64,000 bases of DNA from a bacterium 1xD42-87 (GCA_003611805.1 RAYM01000005.1:1-64000); one strand, 5' to 3'; counted from the first letter of the stretch, positions 27,026-36,018 are shown. The notes: a model not told the origin generated them from the sequence alone. Made by a program: numbers and translations.

Positions 27026-27815
27026 CCGCCTCACCTCCGCCTTCGTCTCCCGCGGAACCTCTGTCCGCAGGTGCAATGAAGGATTTCAACTTCTCTTCAA
27101 TTACGCGGGGGTTCTCGCCCGCCTGAATGGAGAGAAGGCCTTCAATCTCGATTTCCTTCACCATCATCTCTTCCGCGTTCTTATTCTTTAATTTCGTGGA
27201 AACCGGTGCACAAATCCAGTTCGCCAGCACGGAACCGTAGAAAGTCGTAACCAGTGCGACCGACATATTCGGACCGATGGTTGCGAAATCCGACAAATCC
27301 CTAAGCATGTTAATCAAACCGATCAGGGTTCCGATCATACCCCACGCAGGACCCATAGCCGCGATATTTTCCCAAAAACCTATCTTATCCTTATGTCTGC
27401 CCTCCACACTTACCAACTCTGTCTCCATAATCGCACGCACAAGCTCAGGATCGGTACCGTCAACGATCAGCAGGATGCCCTTTTTCAAAAAGTCGTCCTC
27501 GATGTCGCTGGCCGCTTCTTCCAGAGACAGGAGTCCTTCTTTACGGGCCACGTTGGAAAGCTCTATGATTTTCTGAATAATCCCGGGTACATTCATGCTG
27601 GACGTCTTAAAGATCAATCCCATACTCTTAAGACCCGCTACGAAATCAGGTATCGTGTAACTAGCAAAAATACACATGAAGGAACCGCCGAATGTAACCA
27701 AGATCGACGGCATATCTATGAATCCAAACACAGTGGAGAAATCCTTTCCCCACACCATACCGAATATCATCAGTCCAAAACATGCTACCAAGCCAATAAC
27801 CGAAGCTATATCCAT
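27018..27815 (-). CDS. motA: Flagellar stator protein MotA
   Basis: 265 residues with four membrane helices, a cytosolic loop containing the FliG-contact acidic and basic residues, and the signature IAAMGPAWGMIGTLIGLINM. It forms the ion channel with MotB and drives rotation. It follows flbD by 21 bases. Confidence 0.96.
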   Translation of the reverse strand: MDIASVIGLVACFGLMIFGMVWGKDFSTVFGFIDMPSILVTFGGSFMCIFASYTIPDFVAGLKSMGLIFKTSSMNVPGIIQKIIELSNVARKEGLLSLEEAASDIEDDFLKKGILLIVDGTDPELVRAIMETELVSVEGRHKDKIGFWENIAAMGPAWGMIGTLIGLINMLRDLSDFATIGPNMSVALVTTFYGSVLANWICAPVSTKLKNKNAEEMMVKEIEIEGLLSIQAGENPRVIEEKLKSFIAPADRGSAGDEGGGEADG

Positions 27816-27836
27816 ATGTACACACCCACTTTTACA

Positions 27837-28022
27837 CTAGTCTGCAAAAATATCCTTTCTATACGATTTTACTAAATTTTTCACTTCTTGTCTACTTTCT
27901 TTTACAATTATTTTCCGTCCCGTTGTAAAAGACAGCACCGTATCGGGGGTTTCCTCCACCAGCTCCAGCAAATCCGGATTGATCAGCACTTTCACCCCGT
28001 TTATCTTCGTGACCTCTACCAT
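27837..28022 (-). CDS. flbD: FlbD family flagellar protein
   Basis: 61 residues from the ATG after AAGGGGG (a TTG two codons upstream is the alternative). It matches the short FlbD/YlzI family seen between flgE and motA in many Firmicutes and spirochaetes: VEVTKINGVKVLINPDLLEL and TGRKIIVKES. Molecular function is not established. It is the first gene after the flgE terminator and the promoter at 28065-28093. Confidence 0.88.
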   Translation of the reverse strand: MVEVTKINGVKVLINPDLLELVEETPDTVLSFTTGRKIIVKESRQEVKNLVKSYRKDIFAD

Positions 28023-28064
28023 AGGCAAACCCCCTTATTCCTTCCTACGTAATACAACTCATTC

Positions 28065-28093
28065 ATTTTACCACACATCTGCCAAAACTGCAA
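28065..28093 (-). promoter_or_regulatory. Sigma-A-type promoter for flbD-motA-motB and downstream genes
   Basis: On the minus strand TTGCAG (28093-28088) and TAAAAT (28070-28065) are separated by exactly 17 bases and lie about 40 bases before the flbD start. It stands directly after a terminator, so it would start a new transcript for the stator, switch, export and chemotaxis genes. Confidence 0.65.
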
Positions 28094-28127
28094 AAAGAAA
28101 TTTTACCAATTCAAACCCCTTACGCGC

Positions 28128-28170
28128 AAAAAAGAGGACTTTTGCGCGGCATCCCGCGCATAAGTCCCCT
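28128..28170 (-). terminator. Rho-independent terminator after flgE
   Basis: A 17-base-pair minus-strand stem pairs AGGGGACTTATGCGCGG with CCGCGCAAAAGTCCTCT around loop GATG with one mismatch, followed by TTTTTTG. It lies 16 bases past the flgE stop and may split the supra-operon or let only part of the transcripts through. Confidence 0.85.
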
Positions 28171-28185
28171 TATTCTTTTACATTA

Positions 28186-30297
28186 TCAGCGTTTCAGATT
28201 TACAAGCTCTTCCAGCATGGAATCGGAAGTGGTGATAATACGGCTGTTCGCCTGGAAACCACGCTGTGTGGTGATCATCTCGGTGAACTCGCCCGCCAGA
28301 TCCACGTTACTCATCTCCAGTACGCCTGATTCCATGGAACCCTCGCCGTCGGAGGTGATGTCTATGCCAGTACCGTCGAACTCGCCGGAGTTCAATGTCG
28401 TCCTGTAGAGGTTGTTGCCCGCCTTCGCGAGACCCGCCGCGTTGGCAAACTTTGTCACCGCGATCTGCCCTAACAGTTTGGAAAGACCGTTGTCGTAGGA
28501 AGCCCTGATCTTACCGTCCTGACCTATCTCTACACTGATCAGCGCACCCTCCTTACGGCCGGTGCCGAGGTTGTTCTCGCTGCCGTCGCCGTTGTCGTAG
28601 GCAACTGTGGACGTCTTTCCGTTGTTGACATTCCGGATCGTCGAGAAGTCAATGGAAATATCGCTGAAGTGACCGAGGTCAACGACCTGACCCGTCAGAT
28701 CCGTAGTAGAGCCTGCAAAATCCAGTGTTACCGCTGTCTGCTCTGGATCTCCCACATAGGAGAACTTACCAGTCTTGGTATCAAACACCAACGCATTTCC
28801 TTCATACGACTCCACACGGGTCACACTGGCATGACCGTCGGGCGTAATATAATTGATGTCAAATTTCACGTTATCGGTACTGTTCAGCCCGTAAGCCTTC
28901 TCCATGATCTCTTCCTTATCCGCGGGATAATTCAAAGTCACACCGAACGTACCTGTCGCCGCAGTAAACGCGGATTCCTTGTTAGTTTTAAACTGTGCTG
29001 TGAAGGACATCGTAACCGCGCCTTTTTCATCCACGGAAATGAGAGGCGCCGCCGGCGTACCACCGGTAGCCAGTTGCACATTGCCGCCCAGCTTACTTAA
29101 TACCGCTCCCCATGCAGCTGCATCCGGACCCGTGGGCGGTGTAGCGTTGGGATTAGGTCCAAGCGGTGTTCTGTCTCCATAAGTAATACTACCATCGGCA
29201 TTCTTGGTTTCCGGTCTGTAATAATACTGCCCTTCCTTCTCGTCGTAAGTCAGACCATACTTCTCCTGAAGAACCTTTCGATCCAGAGTCACATCGCCCT
29301 GCATGGTTACATCTGAATTTGCCGGCAGTTTGTTATTGTCGGTAGCCGGAGCCGTCACCTTCAGATTCTCCGCCATGGACATCATAACGTTCTCACCAAA
29401 GCCGGTCAGGATTTCACCGTAGTTATAGTTTACCGTAAAAGTTCCAGTTTTTCCATCCCCTGCATCCGTATAAGTCACGCTGCCGTCGCCGGGAAGACCG
29501 TAAACCTTTGTCTCTTCTATTGACTTAGCCTCTCCAAAGGACGCGATCTGGCTGATGTCATTGACATTATAGTAGTCCTTCAAGGACTGCCCGTTTTCAT
29601 CCTTGATATCGTCGAGCTGTACATAATACTGTCCATCCTTGCTCAGCGCGTGAATACTGAACTGCGCCATGTAGGAGTAGCCCCTCGAATCGAAGAACTG
29701 GTATGTCCGCACGAGTCCCGCCTTGCTGTGCACATCGGAATCGTTCTTATCCAGAATACCAGATACGATACCGTTGGTGGTCGCTTCCGCGGGAGCGGTC
29801 ATATTCTCCGCTTTCATTACCTGAAGCGCCTGCACGGGACCGGACTGAATCTCGCCGGTCTCCTCATCCACCTGCCAGCCCATCACGCGGTAGCCGGTGC
29901 TCGCCATAACGAGGTTACCCGAGCTGTCGATGTTGAAGGAGCCGTCTCTGGTAAAGAAGTTCTGGGAACCGCTGTTTACGATGAAGAAAGATTCGCCCGT
30001 AATCATCACGTCCCACGGGTTATTCGTAGACTGGGCGTTACCCTGTCTGGTGATGGCAGTGTTGATCGCCGCCGTCTTGGAACCGAGACCGATCTGTCTC
30101 GCGTTGATACCGCCGCGCCCTGTGTCAGCGTTCGCGCCGGACGCCGCCTGTGTCTGCTGGTAGAGCAGATCGCTGAACACCATGTTCTGCGACTTGTATG
30201 CTGTTGTATTTACGTTTGCAATGTTGTTACCGATAACATCCATTCTGGTCTGGTGGGTTTTCAAACCCGATACGCCAGAAAAAAGTGATCTCATCAT
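28186..30297 (-). CDS. flgE: Flagellar hook protein FlgE
   Basis: 703 residues, long for FlgE, as expected when extra outer domains are inserted. The N-terminal rod-type motif SLFSGVSGLKTHQTRMDVIG with NNIANVNTTAYK and the C-terminal GVLEMSNVDLAGEFTEMITT with QRGFQANSRII are conserved. The central part (about 150-600) is beta-rich. It polymerises into the hook, capped by FlgD and length-controlled by FliK, both encoded upstream. Start at the first of two ATGs after AAGGAGG. Confidence 0.95.
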   Translation of the reverse strand: MMRSLFSGVSGLKTHQTRMDVIGNNIANVNTTAYKSQNMVFSDLLYQQTQAASGANADTGRGGINARQIGLGSKTAAINTAITRQGNAQSTNNPWDVMITGESFFIVNSGSQNFFTRDGSFNIDSSGNLVMASTGYRVMGWQVDEETGEIQSGPVQALQVMKAENMTAPAEATTNGIVSGILDKNDSDVHSKAGLVRTYQFFDSRGYSYMAQFSIHALSKDGQYYVQLDDIKDENGQSLKDYYNVNDISQIASFGEAKSIEETKVYGLPGDGSVTYTDAGDGKTGTFTVNYNYGEILTGFGENVMMSMAENLKVTAPATDNNKLPANSDVTMQGDVTLDRKVLQEKYGLTYDEKEGQYYYRPETKNADGSITYGDRTPLGPNPNATPPTGPDAAAWGAVLSKLGGNVQLATGGTPAAPLISVDEKGAVTMSFTAQFKTNKESAFTAATGTFGVTLNYPADKEEIMEKAYGLNSTDNVKFDINYITPDGHASVTRVESYEGNALVFDTKTGKFSYVGDPEQTAVTLDFAGSTTDLTGQVVDLGHFSDISIDFSTIRNVNNGKTSTVAYDNGDGSENNLGTGRKEGALISVEIGQDGKIRASYDNGLSKLLGQIAVTKFANAAGLAKAGNNLYRTTLNSGEFDGTGIDITSDGEGSMESGVLEMSNVDLAGEFTEMITTQRGFQANSRIITTSDSMLEELVNLKR

Positions 30298-30380
30298 AGT
30301 GAAATGACCTCCTTAAACTTGTATGGAACCGTCTGTCCTCTCTGTCAGTCGAGGACGTTAAGCCTCCTGTAAGGTCCGGC

Positions 30381-30785
30381 TTATATAATGACCGCTCCGT
30401 CTATGTTTGTGAATACATTCTCATCAGCCTCCGTCTGATCCATCGCCGTGATAACCGTCTGATTCGGCACACTCACGATAAATGCAAGGGAATCTACCAT
30501 GACCAATGATTCCTTTATCCCCTTCGCCGAGGCTTTTGCTGCTCCCATGTTCAGGCGTTCCACCTGTTCCTCGGTCAGCTCAATATTCCTGTCCGTCAGA
30601 CGATTTGCCGCATGTTTGGAAAATCTGACTTCCCCGGGCTGTTCCATGCCGTCTGTCTTTTTTGACAGAATATCCTGAAAGCTTATGCCTCCCGACGCAG
30701 GCGCTTCGTCCTTGAATCTGCCTGTCTTCAAATATTGATCCTGAAGCTGCTCTATCGAAGGGAAAGAACTGCCTTGAATCTTCAT
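30381..30785 (-). CDS. Flagellar operon protein (flg_new/TIGR02530-type)
   Basis: 134 residues. It has the compact family pattern FQDILSKK, VRFSKHAANRLTDRNIELTE and LAFIVSVPNQTVITAMDQ. The family occurs between flgD and flgE in Firmicutes and is thought to act in hook assembly; its biochemical role is not known. It keeps that position here. Confidence 0.85.
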   Translation of the reverse strand: MKIQGSSFPSIEQLQDQYLKTGRFKDEAPASGGISFQDILSKKTDGMEQPGEVRFSKHAANRLTDRNIELTEEQVERLNMGAAKASAKGIKESLVMVDSLAFIVSVPNQTVITAMDQTEADENVFTNIDGAVII

Positions 30786-30821
30786 ACTCTCTCCTCCCTG
30801 AGATCATCGCCCCGCTGTGGC

Positions 30822-31553
30822 TTACTTATCGTCGCCGTCATCGCCGTCGCCGTCATCGCCATCACCGTCACCGTCGTCACCATCGCCGCCGTTGTCCTTA
30901 TCTGCATCAGCGATCGCCACCAGATCTTTCATCTTAGCCACATACTTCTTCATGGTGTCTACTTCCTCATCCGTCAGGAATTCTTTCTGGTAATCGGTCA
31001 TCTTATCATACATCTCGTTCAGCTTTTCTACCTTTTCCCTGTCGGCAATCGTCAGATTTTCCATAGCGGGAAGCTTTTTGAGAATATTCAGCCAGTCTGC
31101 CGCCAGCTTATATGCCTCTATATAGGTAGGATCAGCTACTGTTGCCAGATCATCCATCGAATAGAGGTCTCCGCGGATAGACAGGTACGCCTTGTTGTTC
31201 TCATATGTGACAAAGTCCACGGGGCCCTGTACCTGTGTAAGTCTGCCCTGACTATCCCTCACATTTAAGAGTACCGTCTGTCCTACTAACGCCGACGCCC
31301 GGAAAAGATCCATGGATGCGCTCATGTTCTGCATCTGCTCCAGTTCCGAGAATGTCGCATACTGGGAAATATACTCTGTGTTTGAGGTGGGCTCCAGCGG
31401 ATCCTGATACTTCATCTGTGCCACCAGCAACTGTAAGAAAGCGTCCTTATCCAGCGTATTGCTTGACTTTACGCCCTTTCTTGCTTCCTCGAGGGACGCC
31501 GCGGAATTGGATTCCACGAATTTACCGTTTTCTACTCTCTGTGCTACGCCCAT
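30822..31553 (-). CDS. flgD: Flagellar hook capping protein FlgD with acidic low-complexity tail
   Basis: 243 residues. The N-terminal FlgD core (about 30-95) has DKDAFLQLLVAQMKYQDPLE and YISQYATFSELEQMQNMS, then a beta domain (VGQTVLLNVRD, GPVDFVTYENNKAYLSI). Residues from about 216 are almost pure Asp and Gly (GDGDDGDGDGDDGDGDDGDD), encoded by a GGCGATGAC-like tandem. FlgD caps the growing hook. The Asp/Gly tail is not part of the family and looks like a slipped-strand expansion. Confidence 0.92.
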   Translation of the reverse strand: MGVAQRVENGKFVESNSAASLEEARKGVKSSNTLDKDAFLQLLVAQMKYQDPLEPTSNTEYISQYATFSELEQMQNMSASMDLFRASALVGQTVLLNVRDSQGRLTQVQGPVDFVTYENNKAYLSIRGDLYSMDDLATVADPTYIEAYKLAADWLNILKKLPAMENLTIADREKVEKLNEMYDKMTDYQKEFLTDEEVDTMKKYVAKMKDLVAIADADKDNGGDGDDGDGDGDDGDGDDGDDK

Positions 31554-31620
31554 TCTTTCACTCCTTTCTGAATCATGTTCTTACGGTCTCAGCAGTAAAT
31601 GCTTCGACCTATACCACACG

Positions 31621-33147
31621 TTATGCAGTATAGTCTACCGTATTGCCGTTTGCCTGCATCATCTCCACCGCGATCCGCTCCGAATCGTCAAGTTCCTCCA
31701 GACCTTCCCCCTCCATCTCGTCGAGGTTTAAGTTGATCCGTCTCGCGCTCTTCTTCGCATTTTGGCCGTTCTGCTCCGCTTCCCGCTCGCCGCCGAACTG
31801 CTCGCCGTAAGCGTGGTTCGCAACCGTGACTTCCACAGCCTCCACCTTGATGCCCTGCTCCTCGAACTGTTCCTTGAGCTGGATCATCTGGGTTTCCAGA
31901 ACTGCCTTTACCGTCTCGTTCTGTGCCGCAAACTGCGCTGTGATAACACCGTCCTTCGCCGCGATCTGTACATGTACCGTACCCAGGCTTGCGGGATGTA
32001 ACTGCATCTCCATTTCCTGCATCTCCGGTTTGAGATTAAACTTCATGTACTCCACGATCTGATCCATGATCTGATTCGTCTCGGGCTGTGCGTATACCGG
32101 TCTCTCCGCCGGCGCTTCCACTTCTTCCAACTGCCCTGTCAGGTTCTGTAAGAAAGCGTTACCCGCACTGTTTCCCGCCGCGTTCTCCTCTCCCTTATGC
32201 CCCGAGCCAGCCATATCCTCCTTCTTTAAAACAGGAGTTGTCTCCGGCTTCGCCGTGTCCGTGACCTGCTCACTGACATGCTTCTCACCGCTCGCATCGT
32301 CAACCGTCACCTTGATCTGTACCGTGCCGCCGTCCTTCTGTACGGACACCGCATAATCCTTCATGCCTTCCACACTCACCTCAGGCTCTTCCGCCATCGG
32401 ATTTTCTGTCTCCGGCATAGCCAGTACCGATTCTTCCGTCCCCGCAGGCGCTTTCTCCTCCGCGCTCATCTGCGCCATCAGTGCATTAAGCTCCTCCGCG
32501 CTCAGTCCCAGTTCCTCCTGTAATGCGCCCAGAGTCTCGTTCACCGCCTGGAAAAGTTCCTGTAAATTGCCGTAAAGCGTCCCGTCTGTGATCAGAGCCA
32601 GCTCATCCGTATTGTCTGTCAAAGTGAGTAACAGCTGTTTCAGATTCGCCGGATCAAAGAGATCTACCGCCGTAAGCCCTAGGGCTTCCATCGCCGCTTC
32701 CACCTTTTCCAGCGGAATATCCATCACATCGACGATCTCACTGACGAGTTCTCCCGCCGCTTCCTCCACAGTCTCCTGTGTCTGCCCATCCTTCGCCTCG
32801 GTCGTCTTGCCGTCCTGCCCTACGGGGCTCTTCGCATCTTCCGCGGAAGCATCCGTCTCTCCGGGCTGCTTTGTCCCTGCCGTCAGGTCGGCGTTTTCCT
32901 GCTTCACCGCATCCTTCGGCTGTGCCGTCTCCTGCGCGCTCTTCACAGTCTCCGTCACCGCCTGTTTCGACGCTGTGGCTGCCGCTGCGCTGCCTGCCTG
33001 TGCCTTCTGCAGTCCCGTAAGCTGGTCGCTCATTTTGTTCATAAGCTTATCAAAGCGCTCCTGCACGACTTCCTCCGGCTTCACAGATGTCTGACTTCCC
33101 TGCACTGTCCCAAAGGGCGACAGGGCTTTTACATTGTTTACCGTCAT
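31621..33147 (-). CDS. fliK: Flagellar hook-length control protein FliK
   Basis: 508 residues. The N-terminal two thirds are low-complexity and Ala/Glu/Thr/Lys-rich, as in other FliK rulers. The C-terminal Flg_hook domain (about 375-460) is clear: EMEMQLHPASLGTVHVQIAA and LKEQFEEQGIKVEAVEV. It measures hook length and switches FlhB specificity. It has its own promoter/operator region (33207-33317) and AAGGAGG before the ATG. Confidence 0.92.
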   Translation of the reverse strand: MTVNNVKALSPFGTVQGSQTSVKPEEVVQERFDKLMNKMSDQLTGLQKAQAGSAAAATASKQAVTETVKSAQETAQPKDAVKQENADLTAGTKQPGETDASAEDAKSPVGQDGKTTEAKDGQTQETVEEAAGELVSEIVDVMDIPLEKVEAAMEALGLTAVDLFDPANLKQLLLTLTDNTDELALITDGTLYGNLQELFQAVNETLGALQEELGLSAEELNALMAQMSAEEKAPAGTEESVLAMPETENPMAEEPEVSVEGMKDYAVSVQKDGGTVQIKVTVDDASGEKHVSEQVTDTAKPETTPVLKKEDMAGSGHKGEENAAGNSAGNAFLQNLTGQLEEVEAPAERPVYAQPETNQIMDQIVEYMKFNLKPEMQEMEMQLHPASLGTVHVQIAAKDGVITAQFAAQNETVKAVLETQMIQLKEQFEEQGIKVEAVEVTVANHAYGEQFGGEREAEQNGQNAKKSARRINLNLDEMEGEGLEELDDSERIAVEMMQANGNTVDYTA

Positions 33148-33209
33148 TCCTTGCTCTTTCCTCCTTTCTTAAATTGTCAAAGTGCTCTCGCATTCCCACA
33201 CATGGCTGT

Positions 33210-33228
33210 CGGACAGTTTTCCTGTCCG
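33210..33228 (-). other. Leader hairpin upstream of fliK
   Basis: A seven-base-pair stem CGGACAG / CTGTCCG with loop GAAAA lies in the presumed fliK 5' leader, about 60 bases before the start codon. No T-run follows, so it is not a terminator. It may protect or structure the mRNA. I do not recognise a known riboswitch. Confidence 0.4.
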
Positions 33229-33257
33229 CCGCACGGAACGCGGAATATATATAACAC

Positions 33258-33288
33258 ATGTAACGGATATGATAATAGCCCGTTACAT
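33258..33288. promoter_or_regulatory. Perfect inverted repeat overlapping the fliK transcription start (candidate operator)
   Basis: ATGTAACGG (33258-33266) and CCGTTACAT (33280-33288) are perfect inverted arms, 22 bases from start to start, i.e. two helical turns. The site lies immediately downstream of the -10 element on the minus strand and spans the expected start of transcription. This is the classical position of a repressor site. It could also form an RNA stem in the leader. Confidence 0.6.
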
Positions 33289-33317
33289 GGTATATATCGG
33301 CATTCTCCCGCTGTCAA
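33289..33317 (-). promoter_or_regulatory. Promoter upstream of fliK, with overlapping sigma-A and sigma-28-like elements
   Basis: On the minus strand TTGACA (33317-33312) is a perfect -35, followed after 17 bases by TATACC. Overlapping this, GCCGATAT (33301-33294) matches the sigma-28/SigD -10 consensus GCCGATAA at seven of eight positions; a matching TAAA -35 is not obvious. The region may be read by either holoenzyme. Confidence 0.6.
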
Positions 33318-33349
33318 TAAAGCGGTTTCCAAAAGATTGTGGAACAAAA

Positions 33350-34234
33350 TCACTCTTCGGGATCCATGATCCTCGTAATCCTCGCCGCGGTCTCAGCGTC
33401 CATCGCTCCCAGAATATTCCCTCTGTCCGCCGGCTTCATCTGGCTCAATATCTTAGCCGCCAGATCCAGGTCTTCGGTCATTGCCTCAAAAATAGCTGCC
33501 GCCTGTGCAGGTTCCATCTCCGCGTACGCCTGTGCATAATCTTCAACCCGCGCATCCGTCTCCAGCTGCTGCACTACCTGCTTATACAGATACTCCGCCG
33601 TGGTGGGATCCATGGTCTGGTAATACTTCTGATACTCTTCAGCCCCCGGACCGTTCTCGGCGTAGACCACTTCCTCATAAAACTCTGTCTTGATGCGCTC
33701 AAACTCCACCTGCGCGTCCTCAAAAGTCTGCAGCCGCTCAATCTCCGCCCGAAGTTCCGACAGTTCCTCGGAATCTACGCTGCTTGCCGCCTGGGCATCC
33801 TCCAGCTGCAGTTCCAGCTCCTTGATATAGTCCACAGCCTCCCGCAGACTGGTGTAACCGCCGTAAGACTCTTCGTCATCCGTGGTGACCGTGGAATCCG
33901 CGGGCAGGATCTTATTGACCACAGGCACATCCTTCAGCACCGGAGCGAGCACCCCTGAACCGAATCCGCCCACGTCCAATTTGATTAAGAGACAGAGGAT
34001 CGCTACCCAGATAATTACAATAATAACCGTTACGAAAAAAACGGAAATACCGCCTCCCTCGTCGTCGTCAAGCTGTGCCTCCTGTTCCGAAATCTCCTTG
34101 GCGCGCTGCTTTGCTTCTTTTTTCTGCGCTTTCCGATCCGCTTTGATCTTTCCCCGTTCTTCTTTTAATCTCTTTTTTTCCGCCTTTTTATCAATGGGGG
34201 GTTCCATACCCACATTCGTTGCTTCAGCTGCCAT
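33350..34234 (-). CDS. MotE-like flagellar protein (FliJ-adjacent, MgtE-N-like C-terminus)
   Basis: 294 residues from the third possible start (ATG eight bases after AAAGGA); it overlaps fliJ by 11 bases. It has a basic N-terminal segment rich in K and E, a membrane helix (about 60-85, ISVFFVTVIIVIIWVAILCL), a coiled coil (about 135-195), and a C-terminal repeat domain (YYQTMDPTTAEYLYK, AAAIFEAMTEDLDLAAKILS, MKPADRGNILGAMDAETAAR) like the MotE/MgtE intracellular N domain. The family (YlxF in Bacillus) is a periplasmic/envelope partner of the flagellum; stator stabilisation is shown for relatives, inferred here. Confidence 0.8.
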   Translation of the reverse strand: MAAEATNVGMEPPIDKKAEKKRLKEERGKIKADRKAQKKEAKQRAKEISEQEAQLDDDEGGGISVFFVTVIIVIIWVAILCLLIKLDVGGFGSGVLAPVLKDVPVVNKILPADSTVTTDDEESYGGYTSLREAVDYIKELELQLEDAQAASSVDSEELSELRAEIERLQTFEDAQVEFERIKTEFYEEVVYAENGPGAEEYQKYYQTMDPTTAEYLYKQVVQQLETDARVEDYAQAYAEMEPAQAAAIFEAMTEDLDLAAKILSQMKPADRGNILGAMDAETAARITRIMDPEE

Positions 34235-34688
34235 TCCCATTTTCCTTTCCACGCTGCCCGTAGGTGTAACTCGTCAGTTCGTCAACCACCTTGAACTCCG
34301 CTGCTTTCTCCTCATCCAAAAACTGGAGCAGCGCCTTCTCCTTGAGCTTTTCGTGCATCTTGCGCTCCTGCATGATCTCCGTCAGCTTCGCCCGTGCCTT
34401 CTCCACCGCTTCCTCGGCTTTCAACACCTCAAACTCCTGCACGGCGATCAGTTCGTCCATAATGAGCACAGCGTTGCGGTTATCCCGCAGCTCGTTCGCA
34501 TGGACAGTCTCCTTCCGCATCTGCCTGCCTTCCTCGAAATAGGCTTCCTTCCGGTCAAACAGCGCCTGCAGTTTCTCCTGCTCCTCATTCAGCCGCATCT
34601 GCGCCCTGCCGACTTCCATTTTCGCCTGCGTCTCAAGTTGATACTTGATATTCAGGATGCTCTGCATCCTGTATCTGAATTTCGCCAT
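34224..34688 (-). CDS. fliJ: Flagellar export protein FliJ
   Basis: 154 residues, almost entirely a charged antiparallel coiled coil, starting MAKFRYRMQSILNIKYQLE. It is the stalk of the FliI ATPase ring and a chaperone escort. It directly follows fliI by ten bases. Confidence 0.9.
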   Translation of the reverse strand: MAKFRYRMQSILNIKYQLETQAKMEVGRAQMRLNEEQEKLQALFDRKEAYFEEGRQMRKETVHANELRDNRNAVLIMDELIAVQEFEVLKAEEAVEKARAKLTEIMQERKMHEKLKEKALLQFLDEEKAAEFKVVDELTSYTYGQRGKENGNGS

Positions 34689-34698
34689 GGCAGGTCAC

Positions 34699-36018
34699 CT
34701 ATTCTTCATTTTCCGCAAAAAGCTCCCGCAGCATATCCACGGCTTCCTCGTAATCATATTTTGAATCCACATCCTGCATCAGGAATTCGTTCACCGCCTC
34801 AATTTTCTCAATGGCGTAATCGATATTTCTGTTGCTTCCACTCTTATATGCGCCGATGTTGATCAGATCTTCCGCCTCGTTGTATGTAGCGAGCACGTTT
34901 TTCAGTTTGCCCGCAAGCGTCTTATGTTCCTTATCCACAATCTGGCTCATACATCTGGAAATGCTCTGCAGTACGTCGATCGCGGGATAGTGGTTCTGGT
35001 GCGCCAGTTTTCTGTTCAGCATGATATGACCGTCCAGAATACTTCTCGCCGTATCCGTGATCGGCTCATTCATATCGTCACCGTCCACCAGCACCGTGTA
35101 CAGCCCGGTAATGGAACCGACCGCCGCACAGCCCGCACGCTCCAAAAGCTTCGGCATCTCCGAGTAAACGCTGGGGGGATAGCCCCTCGATACCGGCGGT
35201 TCCCCGCTCGCCAGCCCAATCTCTCTCTGCGCCATGGAAAAACGGGTCAGGGAGTCCATCATCAGAAGGACATCCTTACCCTGATCCCTGAAGTATTCCG
35301 CAATCGCACAGGCGGTCTTCGCCGCCTTGTTCCTCTCAAGAGCCGACCTGTCCGAGGTGGCAACCACCACCACGGAACGGCGCATACCCTCCTCGCCCAG
35401 ATCCCTCTCCACAAACTCCCGCACCTCTCTGCCACGCTCGCCGATCAGGGCGATCACATTGATATCCGCCTTGGTGTTGCGCGCAAACATGCCCATCAGT
35501 GTGGATTTTCCAACACCCGAGCCCGCGAAAATACCGATACGCTGTCCTTTTCCCACCGTCATAAGACCGTCTATCGCCTTCACGCCGAGCGGCAGGACGT
35601 CCGCAATAATCTTCCGGCTCATGGCGTCCGGCGGCTGTGCCTCCACGCTGTAGGGCACGCCCGGCATATACTCGCCGTCAATCCTGCCGAGACCGTCCAA
35701 CACCTTCCCCAGAAGATCGTCGCTCACCGGCACCGTCAGCGGATTGCCCGTGTTCTCCACGATACAGCCCAGCCCGATTCCGTCGGTGTTGTCACAGGGC
35801 ATCAGGAGTGTTCGTCTGTCCTTAAATCCTACCACCTCCGCCGTGATCGGCGGATATTCATCCCCGACGGGATAAATCATGCACAGATCCCCGAGCTTCG
35901 CCTCCGGTCCTGCCGATTCGATGGTAAGCCCTACCACGTTTTCCACTCTGCCCTTTTTCTTAAAAAAAGTATCGTCCATTATGCTGCTGTATTTAAAGTA
36001 GTTGATTGCTGTATTCAT
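34699..36018 (-). CDS. fliI: Flagellum-specific export ATPase FliI
   Basis: 439 residues. Walker A GIFAGSGVGKSTLMGMFARN, Walker B region DVLLMMDSLTRFSMAQREI, and the F1-beta-like GSITGLYTVLVDGDDMNEPI are all present. It hydrolyses ATP to load export substrates, with FliH and FliJ encoded on either side. Confidence 0.97.
   Translation of the reverse strand: MNTAINYFKYSSIMDDTFFKKKGRVENVVGLTIESAGPEAKLGDLCMIYPVGDEYPPITAEVVGFKDRRTLLMPCDNTDGIGLGCIVENTGNPLTVPVSDDLLGKVLDGLGRIDGEYMPGVPYSVEAQPPDAMSRKIIADVLPLGVKAIDGLMTVGKGQRIGIFAGSGVGKSTLMGMFARNTKADINVIALIGERGREVREFVERDLGEEGMRRSVVVVATSDRSALERNKAAKTACAIAEYFRDQGKDVLLMMDSLTRFSMAQREIGLASGEPPVSRGYPPSVYSEMPKLLERAGCAAVGSITGLYTVLVDGDDMNEPITDTARSILDGHIMLNRKLAHQNHYPAIDVLQSISRCMSQIVDKEHKTLAGKLKNVLATYNEAEDLINIGAYKSGSNRNIDYAIEKIEAVNEFLMQDVDSKYDYEEAVDMLRELFAENEE

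Noticed and set aside
30822-30900. Frameshift or assembly error at the flgD end
   Set aside because: The frame is uninterrupted and ends with a normal stop; the Asp/Gly tail is better explained by a coding tandem repeat.
33207-33349. Possible c-di-GMP riboswitch before fliK
   Set aside because: None of the conserved GEMM-type core sequences is present; only simple hairpins and a palindrome are seen.
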